Shown in pieces: positions 36,109-48,423 of a stretch of DNA of 64,000 bases. Origin of the DNA: Harmonia axyridis (taxonomy: Eukaryota > Arthropoda > Insecta > Coleoptera > Coccinellidae); NCBI RefSeq assembly GCF_914767665.1, contig NC_059503.1, positions 49,954,352-50,018,351 on the forward strand, given 5' to 3'. Made by a program: the position numbers and the translations under genes. Under the pieces are notes generated by a model. The model had not been told where the DNA came from. It saw only the letters and a program-made list of their open reading frames with translations, and did no database searches. Every line of letters begins with the position of its first letter. The first letter of the stretch is position 1.

Positions 36109-39100
36109 TTGGACTCGGATGTCACGCAGGTAGCTATAATCTCCCACGTGGTAAGGTCAATTGCTGCTGTAACCACAAATGCACGACTGACTTCTGTTGT
36201 TGATTTCATTCGTTTGTAATTTCCTTCAATGTTTCTCATTCTAACACTTTTCATAGTATTGCACAGAGACGAAAGCTTGACACACGTGTCTAAGGAAACC
36301 ACTTTGGTATGAGGAACTGTTCTTATTCCCTTCTTTCTGTTTAATGAACAATTATCCAAGTAAGCCATTCCACATTTTTTTTTTCTTGGACTCGGATGTT
36401 ACGCAGGTAGCTATAATCTCCCACGTGGTAAGGTCAATTGCTGCTGTAACCATAAATGCACGACTGACTTCTGTTGTTGATTTCATTTGTTTGTTATTTC
36501 CTTCGATGTTTCTCATTCTAACACTTTTCATCGTATTGCACAGGGACGAAAGCTTGACACACGTGTCTAAGGAAACCACTTTGGTATAAGGGACTGTTCT
36601 TATTCCCTACTTTTCGTCTAATGAACAATTATCCAAGTAAGCCATTCCACATTGTTTTTTTTTCTTGGACTCGGATGTCACGCAGGTAGCTATAATCTCT
36701 CACGTGGTAAGCTCTATTGCTGCTGTAACCACAAATGCACGACTGACTTCTAATGTTGATTTCATTTGTTTGTTTTTTCCTTCTATGTTTCTCATTCTAA
36801 CACTTTTCATCGTATTGCACAGGGACGAAAGCTTGACACACGTGTTTAAGGAAACCACTTTGGTATGAGGGACTGTTTTTATTCCTTTCTTTTTGTTTAA
36901 TGAACAATTATCCAAGTAAGCCATTCCACATTGTTGATTTTCTTGGACTCGGATGTCACGCAGGTAGCTATAATCTCCCACGTGGTAAGGTCAATTGCTG
37001 CTGTAACCACAAATGCACGTCTGACTTCTGTTGTTGATTTCATTCGTTTGTTATTTTCTTCAATGTTTCTCATTCTAACACTTTTCATCGTATTGCACAG
37101 GGACGAAAGCTTGACACACCTGTCTAAGGAAACCACTTTGGTATAAGGGACTGTTCTTATTCCCTTTTTTTTGTTTAATCAACAATTATCCAAGTAGGCC
37201 ATTCCACATTGTTGATTTTCTTGGACTCGGATGTCACGCAGGTAGCTATAATCTCCCACGTGGTAAGGTCAATTGCTGCTGTAACCACAAATGCACGACT
37301 GACTTCTGTTGTTGATTCCATTCGTTTGTAATTTCCTTCAATGTTTCTCATTCTAACACTTTTCATCGTATTGCACAGGGACGAAAGCTTGACACACGTG
37401 TCTAAGGAAACCACTTTGGTATGAGGGACTGTTCTTATTCCCTTCTTTTTGTTTAATGAACAATTATCCAAGTAAGCCATTCCACATTGTTGATTTTCTT
37501 GGACTCGGATGTAACGCAGGTAGCTATAATCTCCTACGTGGTAAGGTCAATTGCTGCTGTAACCACAAATGCACGACTGACTTCTGTTGTTAATTTCATT
37601 TGTTTGTAATTTCCTTCTATGTTTCTCATTCTAACACTTTTCATCGTATTGCACAGGGACGAAAGCTTGACACACGTGTCTAAGGAAACCACTTTGGTAT
37701 AAGGGACTGTTCTTATTCCCTTCTTTTTGTTTAATCAACAATTATCCAAGTGGGCCATTCCACATTGTTGATTTTCTTGGACTCGGATGTCACGCAGGTA
37801 GCTATAATCTCCCACGTGGTAAGGTCAATTGCTGCTGTAACCACAAATGCACGACTGACTTCTGTTGTTGATTTCATTCGTTTGTAATTTCCTTCAATGT
37901 TTCTCATTCTAACACTATTCATAGTATTGCACAGGGACGAAAGCTTGACACACGTGTCTAAGGAAACCACTTTGGTATGAGGAACTGTTCTTATTCCCTT
38001 CTTTCTGTTTAATGAACAATTATCCAAGTAAGCCATTCCACATTGTTTTTTTCTTGGACTCGGATGTTACGCAGGTAGCTATAATCTCCCACGTGGTAAG
38101 GTCAATTGCTGATGTAACCATAAATGCACGACTGACTTCTGTTGTTGATTTCATTTGTTTGTTATTTCCTTCGATGTTTCTCATTCTAACACTTTTCATC
38201 GTATTGCACAGGGACGAAAGCTTGACACACGTGTCTAAGGAAACCACTTTGGTATAAGGGACTGTTCTTATTCCCTACTTTTCGTCTAATGAACAATTAT
38301 CCAAGTAAGCCATTCCACATTGTTTTTTTTTCTTGGACTCGGATGTCACGCAGGTAGCTATAATCTCTCACGTGGTAAGCTCTATTGCTGCTGTAACCAC
38401 AAATGCACGACTGACTTCTAATGTTGATTTCATTTGTTTGTTTTTTCCTTCTATGTTTCTCATTCTAACACTTTTCATCGTATTGCACAGGGACGAAAGC
38501 TTGACACACGTGTCTAAGGAAACCACTTTGGTATGAGGGACTGTTTTTATTCCTTTCTTTTTGTTTAATGAACAATTATCCAAGTAAGCCATTCCACATT
38601 GTTGATTTTTTTGGACTCGGATATCACGCAGGTAGCTATAATCTCCTACGTGGTAAGGTCAATTGCTGCTGTAACCACAAATGCACGACTGACTTCTGTT
38701 GTTGATTTCATTTGTTTGTTATTTCCTACTATGTTTCTCATTCTAACACTTTTCATCGTATTGCACAGGGATGAAAGCTTGACACACGTGTCTAAGGAAA
38801 CCACTTTGGTATAAGGGACTGTTCTTATTCCCTTTTTTTTTGTTAAATCAACAATTATCTAAGTAGGCCATTCCACATTGTTGATTTTCTTGGACTCGGA
38901 TGTCTTGCAGGTAGCTATAATCTTCCACGTGGTAAGGTCAATTGCTGCTGTAACCACAAATGCACGACTGACTTCTGTTGTTGATTTCATTCGTTTGTAA
39001 TTTCCTTCAATGTTTCTCATTCTAACACTTTTCATCGTATTGCACAGAGACGAAAGCTTGACACACGTGTCTAAGGAAACCACTTTGGTATAAGGGACTG

Positions 39101-40215
39101 TTCTTATTCCCTTTTTTTTTGTTTAATCAACAATTATCCAAGTAAGCCATTCCACATTGTTTTTTTTCTTGGACTCGGATGTTACGCAGGTAGCTATAAT
39201 CTCCCACGTGGTAAGGTCAATTGCTGCTGTAACCACAAATGCACGACTGACTTCTGTTGTTGATTCCATTCGTTTGTAATTTCCTTCAATGTTTCTCATT
39301 CTAACACTTTTCATCGTATTGCACAGGGACGAAAGCTTGACACCCGTGTCTAAGGAAACCACTTTGGTATGAGAGACTGTTTTTATTCCCTTCTTTTTGT
39401 TTAATGAACAATTATCCAAGTAAGCCATTCCACATTGTTGATTTTCTTGGACTCGGATGTCACGCAGGTAGCTATAATCTCCTACGTGGTAAGGTCAATT
39501 GCTGCTGTAACCCCAAATGCACGACTGACTTCTGTTGTTGATTTCATTTGTTTGTTATTTCCTTCTATGTTTCTCATTCTAACACTTTTCATCGTATTGC
39601 ACAGGGATGAAAGCTTGACACCCGTGTCTAAGAAAACCACTTTGGTATGAGGGACTGTTCTTATTCCCTTCTTTTTGTTTAATGAACAATTATCCAAGTA
39701 AGCCATTCCACATTGTTTTTTTTTCTTGGACTCGGATGTCACGCAGGTAGCTATAATCTCCCACGTGGTAAGGTCAATTGCTGCTGTAACCACAAATGCA
39801 CGTCTGACTTCTGTTGTTGATTTCATTTGTATGTTATTTTCTTCAATGTTTCTCATTCTAACACTTTTCATCGTATTGCTGAGAGACGAAAGCTTACCAC
39901 ACGTGTCAAAGGAAACCACTTTGGTTTAAGGGACAGTTCTTATTCCCTTCTTTTTGTTAAATGAACAATTATCCAAGTAAGCCATTCCACATTGTTGATT
40001 TTCTTGGACTCGGATGACACGCAGGTAACTATAATTTCCCACGTGGTAAGGTCAATTGCTGCTGTAACCACAATTGGACGGCTGACTTCTGTTGTTGATT
40101 CCATTTGTATATTATTTTCTTCAATGTTTCTCATTCTAACACTTTTCATCGTATTGCTGAGAGACGAAAGCTTACCACACGTGTCAAAGGAAACCACTTT
40201 GGTTTAAGGGACTGT

Positions 40216-40285
40216 TCTTATTCCCTTCTTTCTGTATAATGAACAATTATTATTCTTCCCTACTTTTTGTCTAATGAACAATTAT
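40216..40285 (+). repeat. 35-bp internal tandem duplication (313-bp monomer)
   Basis: Counterpart of 13812 and 25049 in truncated 40-mer copy 3. Confidence 0.92.
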
Positions 40286-40528
40286 CCAAGTAAGCCATTC
40301 CACATTGTTGATTTTCTTGGACTCGGATGACACGCAGGTAACTATAATTTCCCACGTGGTAAGGTCAATTGCTGCTGTAACCACAATTGGACGGCTGACT
40401 TCTGTTGTTGATTCCATTTGTATGTTATTTTCTTCAATGTTTCTCATTCTAACACTTTTCATCGTATTGCTGAGTGACGAAAGCTTACCACACGTGTCAA
40501 AGGAAACCACTTTGGTTTAAGGGACTGT

Positions 40529-40598
40529 TCTTATTCCCTTCTTTCTGTATAATGAACAATTATTATTCTTCCCTACTTTTTGTTAAATGAACAATTAT
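40529..40598 (+). repeat. 35-bp internal tandem duplication (313-bp monomer)
   Basis: Counterpart of 14125 and 25362 in 40-mer copy 3, with the GTTAAATG spelling. Confidence 0.92.
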
Positions 40599-41745
40599 CC
40601 AAGTAAGCCATTCCACATTGTTGATTTTCTTGGACTCGGATGACACGCAGGTAACTATAATTTCCCACGTGGTAAGGTCTATTGCTGCTGTAACCACAAA
40701 TGCACGACTGACTTCTGTTGTTGATTTCATTTGTTTGTTATTTCCTTCTATGTTTCTCATTCTAACTCTCTTCATCGTATTGCACAGGGACGAAAGCTTG
40801 ACACACGTGTCTAAGAAAACCACTTTGGTATGAGGGACTGTTCTTATTCCCTTCTTTTTGTTTAATGAACAATTATCCAAGTAAGCCATTCCACATTGTT
40901 TTTTTTTTTTTGGACTCGGATGTCACGCAGGTAGCTATAATCTCCCACGTGGTAAGGTCAATTGCTGCTGTAACCACAAATGCACGTCTGACTTCTGTTG
41001 TTGATTTCATTCGTTTGTTATTTTCTTCAATGTTTCTCATTCTAACAATTTTCATCGTATTGCACAGGGACGAAAGCTTGACACACCTGTCTAAGGAAAC
41101 CACTTTGGTATAAGGGACTGTTCTTATTCCCTTTTTTTTGTTTAATCAACAATTATCCAAGTAGGCCATTGCACATTGTTGATTTTCTTGGACTCGGATG
41201 TCACGCAGGTAGCTATAATCTCCCACGTGGTAAGGTCAATTGCTGCTGTAACCACAAATGCACGACTGACTTCTGTTGTTGATGTCATTCGTTTGTAATT
41301 TCCTTCAATGTTTCTCATTCTAACACTTTTCATCGTATTCCACAGGGACGAAAGCTTGACACACGTGTCTAAGGAAACCACTTTGGTATGAGGGACTGTT
41401 CTTATTCCCTTCTTTTTGTTTAATGAACAATTATCCAAGTAAGCCATTCCACATTGTTGATTTTCTTGGACTCGGATGTAACGCAGGTAGCTATAATCTC
41501 CCACGTGGTAAGGTCAATTGCTGCTGTAACCACAAATGCACGACTGACTTCTGTTGTTAATTTCATTTGTTTGTAATTTCCATCTATGTTTCTCATTCTA
41601 ACACTTTTCATCGTATTGCACAGGGACGAAAGCTTGTCACACGTGTCTAAGGAAACCACTTTGGTATAAGGGACTGTTCTTATTCCCTTCTTTTTGTTCA
41701 ATCAACAATTATCCAAGTGGGCCATTCCACATTGTTTTTTTTTTT

Positions 41746-42023
41746 TTGGACTCGGATGTCACGCAGGTAGCTATAATCTCCCACGTGGTAAGGTCAATTG
41801 CTGCTGTAACCACAAATGCACGTCTGACTTCTGTTGTTGATTTCATTCGTTTGTAATTTCCTTCAATGTTTCTCATTCTAACACTTTTCATAGTATTGCA
41901 CAGGGACGAAAGCTTGACACACGTGTCTAAGGAAACCACTTTGGTATGAGGAACTGTTCTTATTCCCTTCTTTCTGTTTAATGAACAATTATCCAAGTAA
42001 GCCATTCCACATTGTTTTTTTTC
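41746..42023 (+). repeat. Chimeric monomer
   Basis: The left part has the long T run and GCACGTCTGAC of the type-1/type-7 family. The right part has TTGTAATTTCC and CATAGTATTGC of type 15. The switch lies in the shared stretch TGACTTCTGTTGTTGATT. Confidence 0.75.
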
Positions 42024-43415
42024 TTGGACTCGGATGTCACGCAGGTAGCTATAATCTCCCACGTGGTAAGGTCAATTGCTGCTGTAACCACAAATGCACG
42101 TCTGACTTCTGTTATTGATTTCATTCGTTTGTTATTTTCTTCAATGTTTCTCATTCTAACACTTTTCATCGTATTGCACAGGGACGAAAGCTTGATACAC
42201 CTGTCTAAGGAAACCACTTTGGTATAAGGGACTGTTCTTATTCCCTTTTTTTTGTTTAATCAACAATTATCCAAGTAGGCCATTGCACATTGTTGATTTT
42301 CTTGGACTCGGATGTCACGCAGGTAGCTATGATCTCCCACGTGGTAAGGTCAATTGCTGCTGTAACCACAAATGCACGACTGACTTCTGTTGTGGATGTC
42401 ATTCGTTTGTAATTTCCTTCAATGTTTCTCATTCTAACACTTTTCATCGTATTGCACAGGGACGAAAGCTTGACACACGTGTCTAAGGAAACCACTTTGG
42501 TATGAGGGACTGTTCTTATTCCCTTCTTTCTGTTTAATGAACAATTATCCAAGTAAGCCATTCCACATTGTTTTTTTTCTTGGACTCGGATGTTACGCAG
42601 GTAGCTATAATCTCCCACGTGGTAAGGTCAATTGCTGCTGTAACCATAAATGCACGACTGACTTCTGTTGTTGATTTCATTTGTTTGTTATTTCCTTCGA
42701 TGTTTCTCATTCTAACACTTTTCATCGTATTGCACAGGGACGAAAGCTTGACACACGTGTCTAAGGAAACCACTTTGGTATAAGGGACTGTTCTTATTCC
42801 CTACTTTTTGTCTAATGAACAATTATCCAAGTAAGCCATTCCACATTGTTTTTTTTTCTTGGACTCGGATGTCACGCAGGTAGCTATAATCTCTCACGTG
42901 GTAAGCTCTATTGCTGCTGTAACCACAAATGCACGACTGACTTCTAATGTTGCTTTCATTTGTTTGTTTTTTCCTTCTATGTTTCTCATTCTAACACTTT
43001 TCATCGTATTGCACAGGGACGAAAGCTTGACACACGTGTCTAAGGAAACCACTTTGGTATGAGGGACTGTTTTTATTCCTTTCTTTTTGTTTAATGAACA
43101 ATTATCCAAGTGAGCCATTCCACATTGTTGATTTTCTTGGACTCGGATGTCACGCAGGTAGCTATAATCTCCTACGTGGTAAGGTCAATTGCTGCTGTAA
43201 CCACAAATGCACGACTGACTTCTGTTGTTGATTTCATTTGTTTGTTATTTCCTTCTATGTTTCTCATTCTAACACTTTTCATCGTATTGCACAGGGATGA
43301 AAGCTTGACACACGTGTCTAAGGAAACCACTTTGTTATAAGGGACTGTTCTTATTCCCTTTTTTTTTGTTAAATCAACAATTATCCAAGTAGGCCATTCC
43401 ACATTGTTGATTTTC

Positions 43416-43693
43416 TTGGACTCGGATGTCTTGCAGGTAGCTATAATCTCCCACGTGGTAAGGTCAATTGCTGCTGTAACCACAAATGCACGTCTGACTT
43501 CTGTTGTTGATTTCATTCGTTTGTTATTTTCTTCAATGTTTCTCATTCTAACACTTTTCATCTTATTGCACAGGGACGAAAGCTTGACACACCTGTCTAA
43601 GGAAACCACTTTGGTATAAGGGACTGTTCTTATTCCCTTTTTTTTGTTTAATCAACAATTATCCAAGTAGGCCATTGCACATTGTTGATTTTC
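43416..43693 (+). repeat. Chimeric monomer
   Basis: The left part has TCTTGCAGG, diagnostic of type 14. The right part has GCACGTCTGAC, TTATTTTCTTC and CACCTGTCTAAGG of type 7, plus a private CATCTTATTGC. The counterpart at 45920 keeps a type-14 right part. Confidence 0.78.
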
Positions 43694-43971
43694 TTGGACT
43701 CGGATGTCACGCAGGTAGCTATAATCTCCCACGTGGTAAGGTCAATTGCTGCTGTAACCACAAATGCACTACTGACTTCTGTTGTTGATGTCATTCGTTT
43801 GTAATTTCCTTCAATGTTTCTCATTCTAACACTTTTCATCGTATTGCACAGGGACGAAAGCTTGACACACGTGTCTAAGGAAACCACTTTGGTATGAGGG
43901 ACTGTTCTTATTCCCTTCTTTTTGTTTAATGAACAATTATCCAAGTAAGCCATTCCACATTGTTGATTTTC

Positions 43972-46477
43972 TTGGACTCGGATGTAACGCAGGTAGCTAT
44001 AATCTCCCACGTGGTAAGGTCAATTGCTGCTGTAACCACAAATGCACGACTGACTTCTGTTGTTAATTTCATTTGTTTGTAATTTCCTTCTATGTTTCTC
44101 ATTCTAACACTTTTCATCGTATTGCACAGGGACGAAAGCTTGACACACGTGTCTAAGGAAACCACTTTGGTATAAGGGACTGTTCTTATTCCCTTCTTTT
44201 TGTTTAATCAACAATTATCCAAGTGGGCCATTCCACATTGTTGATTTTCTTGAACTCGGATGTCACGCAGGTAGCTATAATCTCCCACGTGGTAAGGTCA
44301 ATTGCTGCTGTAACCACAAATGCACGACTGACTTCTGTTGTTGATTTCATTCGTTTGTAATTTCCTTCAATGTTTCTCATTCTAACACTTTTCATAGTAT
44401 TGCACAGGGACGAAAGCTTGACACACGTGTCTAAGGAAACCACTTTGGTATGAGGAACTGTTCTTATTCCCTTCTTTCTGTTTAATGAACAATTATCCAA
44501 GTAAGCCATTCCACATTGTTTTTTTTCTTGGACTCGGATGTCACGCAGGTAGCTATAATCTCCCACGTGGTAAGGTCAATTGCTGCTGTAACCACAAATG
44601 CACGTCTGACTTCTGTTATTGATTTCATTCGTTTGTTATTTTCTTCAATGTTTCTCATTCTAACACTTTTCATCGTATTGCACAGGGACGAAAGCTTGAC
44701 ACACCTGTCTAAGGAAACCACTTTGGTATAAGGGACTGTTCTTATTCCCTTTTTTTTGTTTAATCAACAATTATCCAAGTAGGCCATTGCACATTGTTGA
44801 TTTTCTTGGACTCGGATGTCACGCAGGTAGCTATAATCTCCCACGTGGTAAGGTCAATTGCTGCTGTAACCACAAATGCACGACTGACTTCTGTTGTTGA
44901 TGTCATTCGTTTGTAATTTCCTTCAATGTTTCTCATTCTAACACTTTTCATCGTATTGCACAGGGACGAAAGCTTGACACACGTGTCTAAGGAAACCACT
45001 TTGGTATGAGGGACTGTTCTTATTCCCTTCTTTCTGTTTAATGAACAATTATCCAAGTAAGCCATTCCACATTGTTTTTTTTCTTGGACTTGGATGTTAC
45101 GCAGGTAGCTATAATCTCCCACGTGGTAAGGTCAATTGCTGCTGTAACCATAAATGCACGACTGACTTCTGTTGTTGATTTCATTTGTTTGTTATTTCCT
45201 TCGATGTTTCTCATTCTAACACTTTTCATCGTATTGCACAGGGACGAAAGCTTGACACACGTGTCTAAGGAAACCACTTTGGTATAAGGGACTGTTCTTA
45301 TTCCCTACTTTTTGTCTAATGAACAATTATCCAAGTAAGCCATTCCACCTTGTTTTTTTTTCTTGGACTCGGATGTCACGCAGGTAGCTATAATCTCTCA
45401 CGTGGTAAGCTCTATTGCTGCTGTAACCACAAATGCACGACTGACTTCTAATGTTGCTTTCATTTGTTTGTTTTTTCCTTCTATGTTTCTCATTCTAACA
45501 CTTTTCATCGTATTGCACAGGGACGAAAGCTTGACACACGTGTCTAAGGAAACCACTTTGGTATGAGGGACTGTTTTTATTCCTTTCTTTTTGTTTAATG
45601 AACTATTATCCAAGTAAGCCATTCCACATTGTTGATTTTCTTGGACTCGGATGTCACGCAGATAGCTATAATCTCCTACGTGGTAAGGTCAATTGCTGCT
45701 GTAACCACAAATGCACGACTGACTTCTGTTGTTGATTTCATTTGTTTGTTATTTCCTTCTATGTTTCTCATTCTAACACTTTTCATCGTATTGCACAGGG
45801 ATGAAAGCTTGACACACGTGTCTAAGGAAACCACTTTGGTATAAGGGACTGTTCTTATTCCCTTTTTTTTTGTTAAATCAACAATTATCCAAGTAGGCCA
45901 TTCCACATTGTTGATTTTCTTGGACTCGGATGTCTTGCAGGTAGCTATAATCTCCCACGTGGTAAGGTCAATTGCTGCTGTAACCACAAATGCACGACTG
46001 ACTTCTGTTGTTGATTTCATTCGTTTGTAATTTCCTTCAATGTTTCTCATTCTAACACTTTTCATCGTATTGCACAGGGACGAAAGCTTGACACACGTGT
46101 CTAAGGAAACCACTTTGGTATAAGGTACTGTTCTTATTCCCTTTTTTTTTTATTTAATCAACAATTATCCAAGTAAGCCATTCCACATTGTTTTTTTTCT
46201 TGGACTCGGATGTTACGCAGGTAGCTATAATCTCCCACGCGGTAAGGTCAATTGCTGCTGTAACCACAAATGCACGACTGACTTCTGTTGTTGATTCCAT
46301 TCGTTTGTAATTTCCTTCAATGTTTCTCATTCTAACACTTTTCATCGTATTGCACAGGGATGAAAGCTTGACACACGTGTCTAAGGAAACCACTTTGATA
46401 TGAGGGACTGTTTTTATTCCTTTCTTTTTGTTTAATGAACAATTATCCAAGTAAGCCATTCCACATTGTTGATTTTC
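43972..46477 (+). repeat. 9-monomer repeat, copy 2 (about 2506 bp)
   Basis: Monomers start at 43972, 44250, 44528, 44806, 45084, 45363, 45641, 45920 and 46200. They follow the order of the previous nine up to 45920, whose right part is of a different subtype from 43416. The last monomer, 46200, belongs to the 12765/24002-like subtype and has CCCACGCGG, which loses box A. The monomer at 44528 is the last in the window with CACCTG at box B. Confidence 0.83.
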
Positions 46478-47311
46478 TTGGACTCGGATGTCACGCAGGT
46501 AGCTATAATCTCCTACGTGGTAAGGTCAATTGCTGCTGTAACCCCAAATGCACGACTGACTTCTGTTGTTGATTTCATTTGTTTGTTATTTCCTTCTATG
46601 TTTCTCATTCTTACACTTTTCATCGTATTGCACAGGGATGAAAGCTTGACACACGTGTCTAAGGAAACCACTTTGGTATAGGGGACTGTTCTTATTCCTT
46701 TTTTTTTGTTTAATCAACAATTATCCAAGAAGGCCATTCCACATTGTTGATTTTCTTGGACTCGGATGTCACGCAGGTAGCTATAATCTCCCACGTGGTA
46801 CGGTCAATTGCTGCTGTAACCACAAATGCACGACTGACTTCTGTTGTTGATTTCATTCGTTTGTAATTTCCTTCAATGTTTCTCATTCTAACACTTTTCA
46901 TCGTATTGCAACGGGACGAAAGCTTGACACACGTGTCTAAGGAAACCACTTTGGTATAAGGGACTGTTCTTATTCCCTTCTTTTTGTTTAATCAACAATT
47001 ATCCAAGTGGGCCATTCCACATTGTTGATTTTCTTGGACTCGGATGTAACGCAGGTAGCTATAATCTCCCACGTGGTACGGTCAATTGCTGCTGTAACCA
47101 CAAATGCACGACTGACTTCTGTTGTTGATTTCATTCGTTTGTAATTTCCTTCAATGTTTCTCATTCTAACACTTTTCATCATATTGCACAGGGATGAAAG
47201 CTTGACACACGTGTCTAAGGAAACCACTTTGTTATGAGGGACTGTTCTTATTCCCTTCTTTTTGTTTAATGAACAATTATCCAAGTAAGCCATTCCACAT
47301 TGTTGATTTTC
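46478..47311 (+). repeat. Three inserted monomers
   Basis: Monomers at 46478, 46756 and 47034 interrupt the 9-mer order. The one at 46756 has CCAAGAAGG, GTGGTACGG and TTGCAACGGG, the combination diagnostic of type 4 (1010, 6608, 32457), while 47034 combines GTGGTACGG with GATGTAACGC. The segment looks like material from the 20-mer family brought in by unequal exchange. Confidence 0.75.
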
Positions 47312-48423
47312 TTGGACTCGGATGTAACGCAGGTAGCTATAATCTCCCACGTGGTAAGGTCAATTGCTGCTGTAACCACAAATGCACGACTGACTTCTGT
47401 TGTTAATTTCATTTGTTTGTAATTTCCTTCTATGTTTCTCATTCTAACACTTTTCATCGTATGCACAGGGACGAAAGCTTGACACACGTGTCTAAGGAAA
47501 CCACTTTGGTATAAGGGACTGTTCTTATTCCCTTCTTTTTGTTTAATCAACAATTATCCAAGTGGGCCATTCCACATTGTTGATTTTCTTGGACTCGGAT
47601 GTCACGCAGGTAGCTATAATCTCCCACGTGGTAAGGTCAATTGCTGCTGTAACCACAAATGCAAGATCGACTTCTGTTGTTGATTTCATTCGTTTGTAAT
47701 TTCCTTCAATGTTTCTCATTCTAACACTTTTCATAGTATTGCACAGGGACGAAAGCTTGACACACGTGTCTAAGGAAACCACTTTGGTATGAGGAACTGT
47801 TCTTATTCCCTTCTTTCTGTTTAATGAACAATTATCCAAGTAAGCCATTCCACATTGTTTTTTTTCTTGGACTCGGATGTTACGCAGGTAGCTATAATCT
47901 CCCACGTGGTAAGGTCAATTGCTGCTGTAACCATAAATGCACGACTGACTTCTGTTGTTGATTTCATTTGTTTGTTATTTCCTTCGATGTTTCTCATTCT
48001 AACACTTTTCATCGTATTGCACAGGGACGAAAGCTTGACACACGTGTCTAAGGAAACCACTTTGGTATAAGGGACTGTTCTTATTCCCTACTTTTTGTCT
48101 AATGAACAATTATCCAAGTAAGCCATTCCACATTGTTTTTTTTTCTTGGACTCGGATGTCACGCAGGTAGCTATAATCTCTCACGTGGTAAGCTCTATTG
48201 CTGCTGTAACCACAAATGCACGACTGACTTCTAATGTTGATTTCATTTGTTTGTTTTTTCCTTCTATGTTTCTCATTCTAACACTTTTCATCGTATTGCA
48301 CAGGGACGAAAGCTTGACACACGTGTCTAAGGAAATTACTTTGGTATGAGGGACTGTTTTTATTCCTTTCTTTTTGTTTAATGAACAATTATCCAAGTAA
48401 GCCATTACACATTGTTGATTTTC
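47312..48423 (+). repeat. 9-monomer repeat, shortened copy 3
   Basis: The monomers at 47312 and 47589 match the first two of the 9-mer, but the following ones (47867, 48146) match its fifth and sixth (42580/45084 and 42859/45363), so two monomers are missing. The monomer at 47312 has lost one T (CGTATGCACAGG near 47460) and is 277 bp. The monomer at 47589 carries a cluster of three substitutions, GCAAGATCGACT for GCACGACTGACT, near 47663. Confidence 0.8.

Larger units (their letters stand above)
36109..41465 (+). repeat. 40-monomer higher-order repeat, copy 3 (truncated, 19 monomers)
   Basis: Monomers at 36109, 36386, 36665, 36943, 37221, 37499, 37777, 38054, 38333, 38611, 38890, 39169, 39447, 39726, 40004, 40317, 40630, 40910 and 41188 match those from 20942 at a shift of 15167 bp and those from 9703 at about 26404-26406 bp. 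The match ends after the monomer equivalent to 14784 and 26021. The next monomer here (41466) resembles the one at 17008, so seven monomers (about 1946 bp, 15062-17007) are missing at this junction. Confidence 0.9.
41466..43971 (+). repeat. 9-monomer repeat, copy 1 (about 2506 bp)
   Basis: Monomers start at 41466, 41746, 42024, 42302, 42580, 42859, 43137, 43416 and 43694. The next nine starts lie 2504-2506 bp further on, and the subtype order agrees for about the first seven and a half monomers. The monomers at 41746 and 43416 are chimeric. The unit begins with the AAATTAAC-type monomer otherwise seen at 17008 and 28245. Confidence 0.85.

Noticed and set aside
42283..42486. Cysteine-rich 67-codon plus-strand frame as a small secreted peptide gene
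   Set aside because: It is the ordinary satellite read in another frame. It appears here only because single-base changes (GCTATGATC and TGTGGATGTC) remove stops present in sister monomers.
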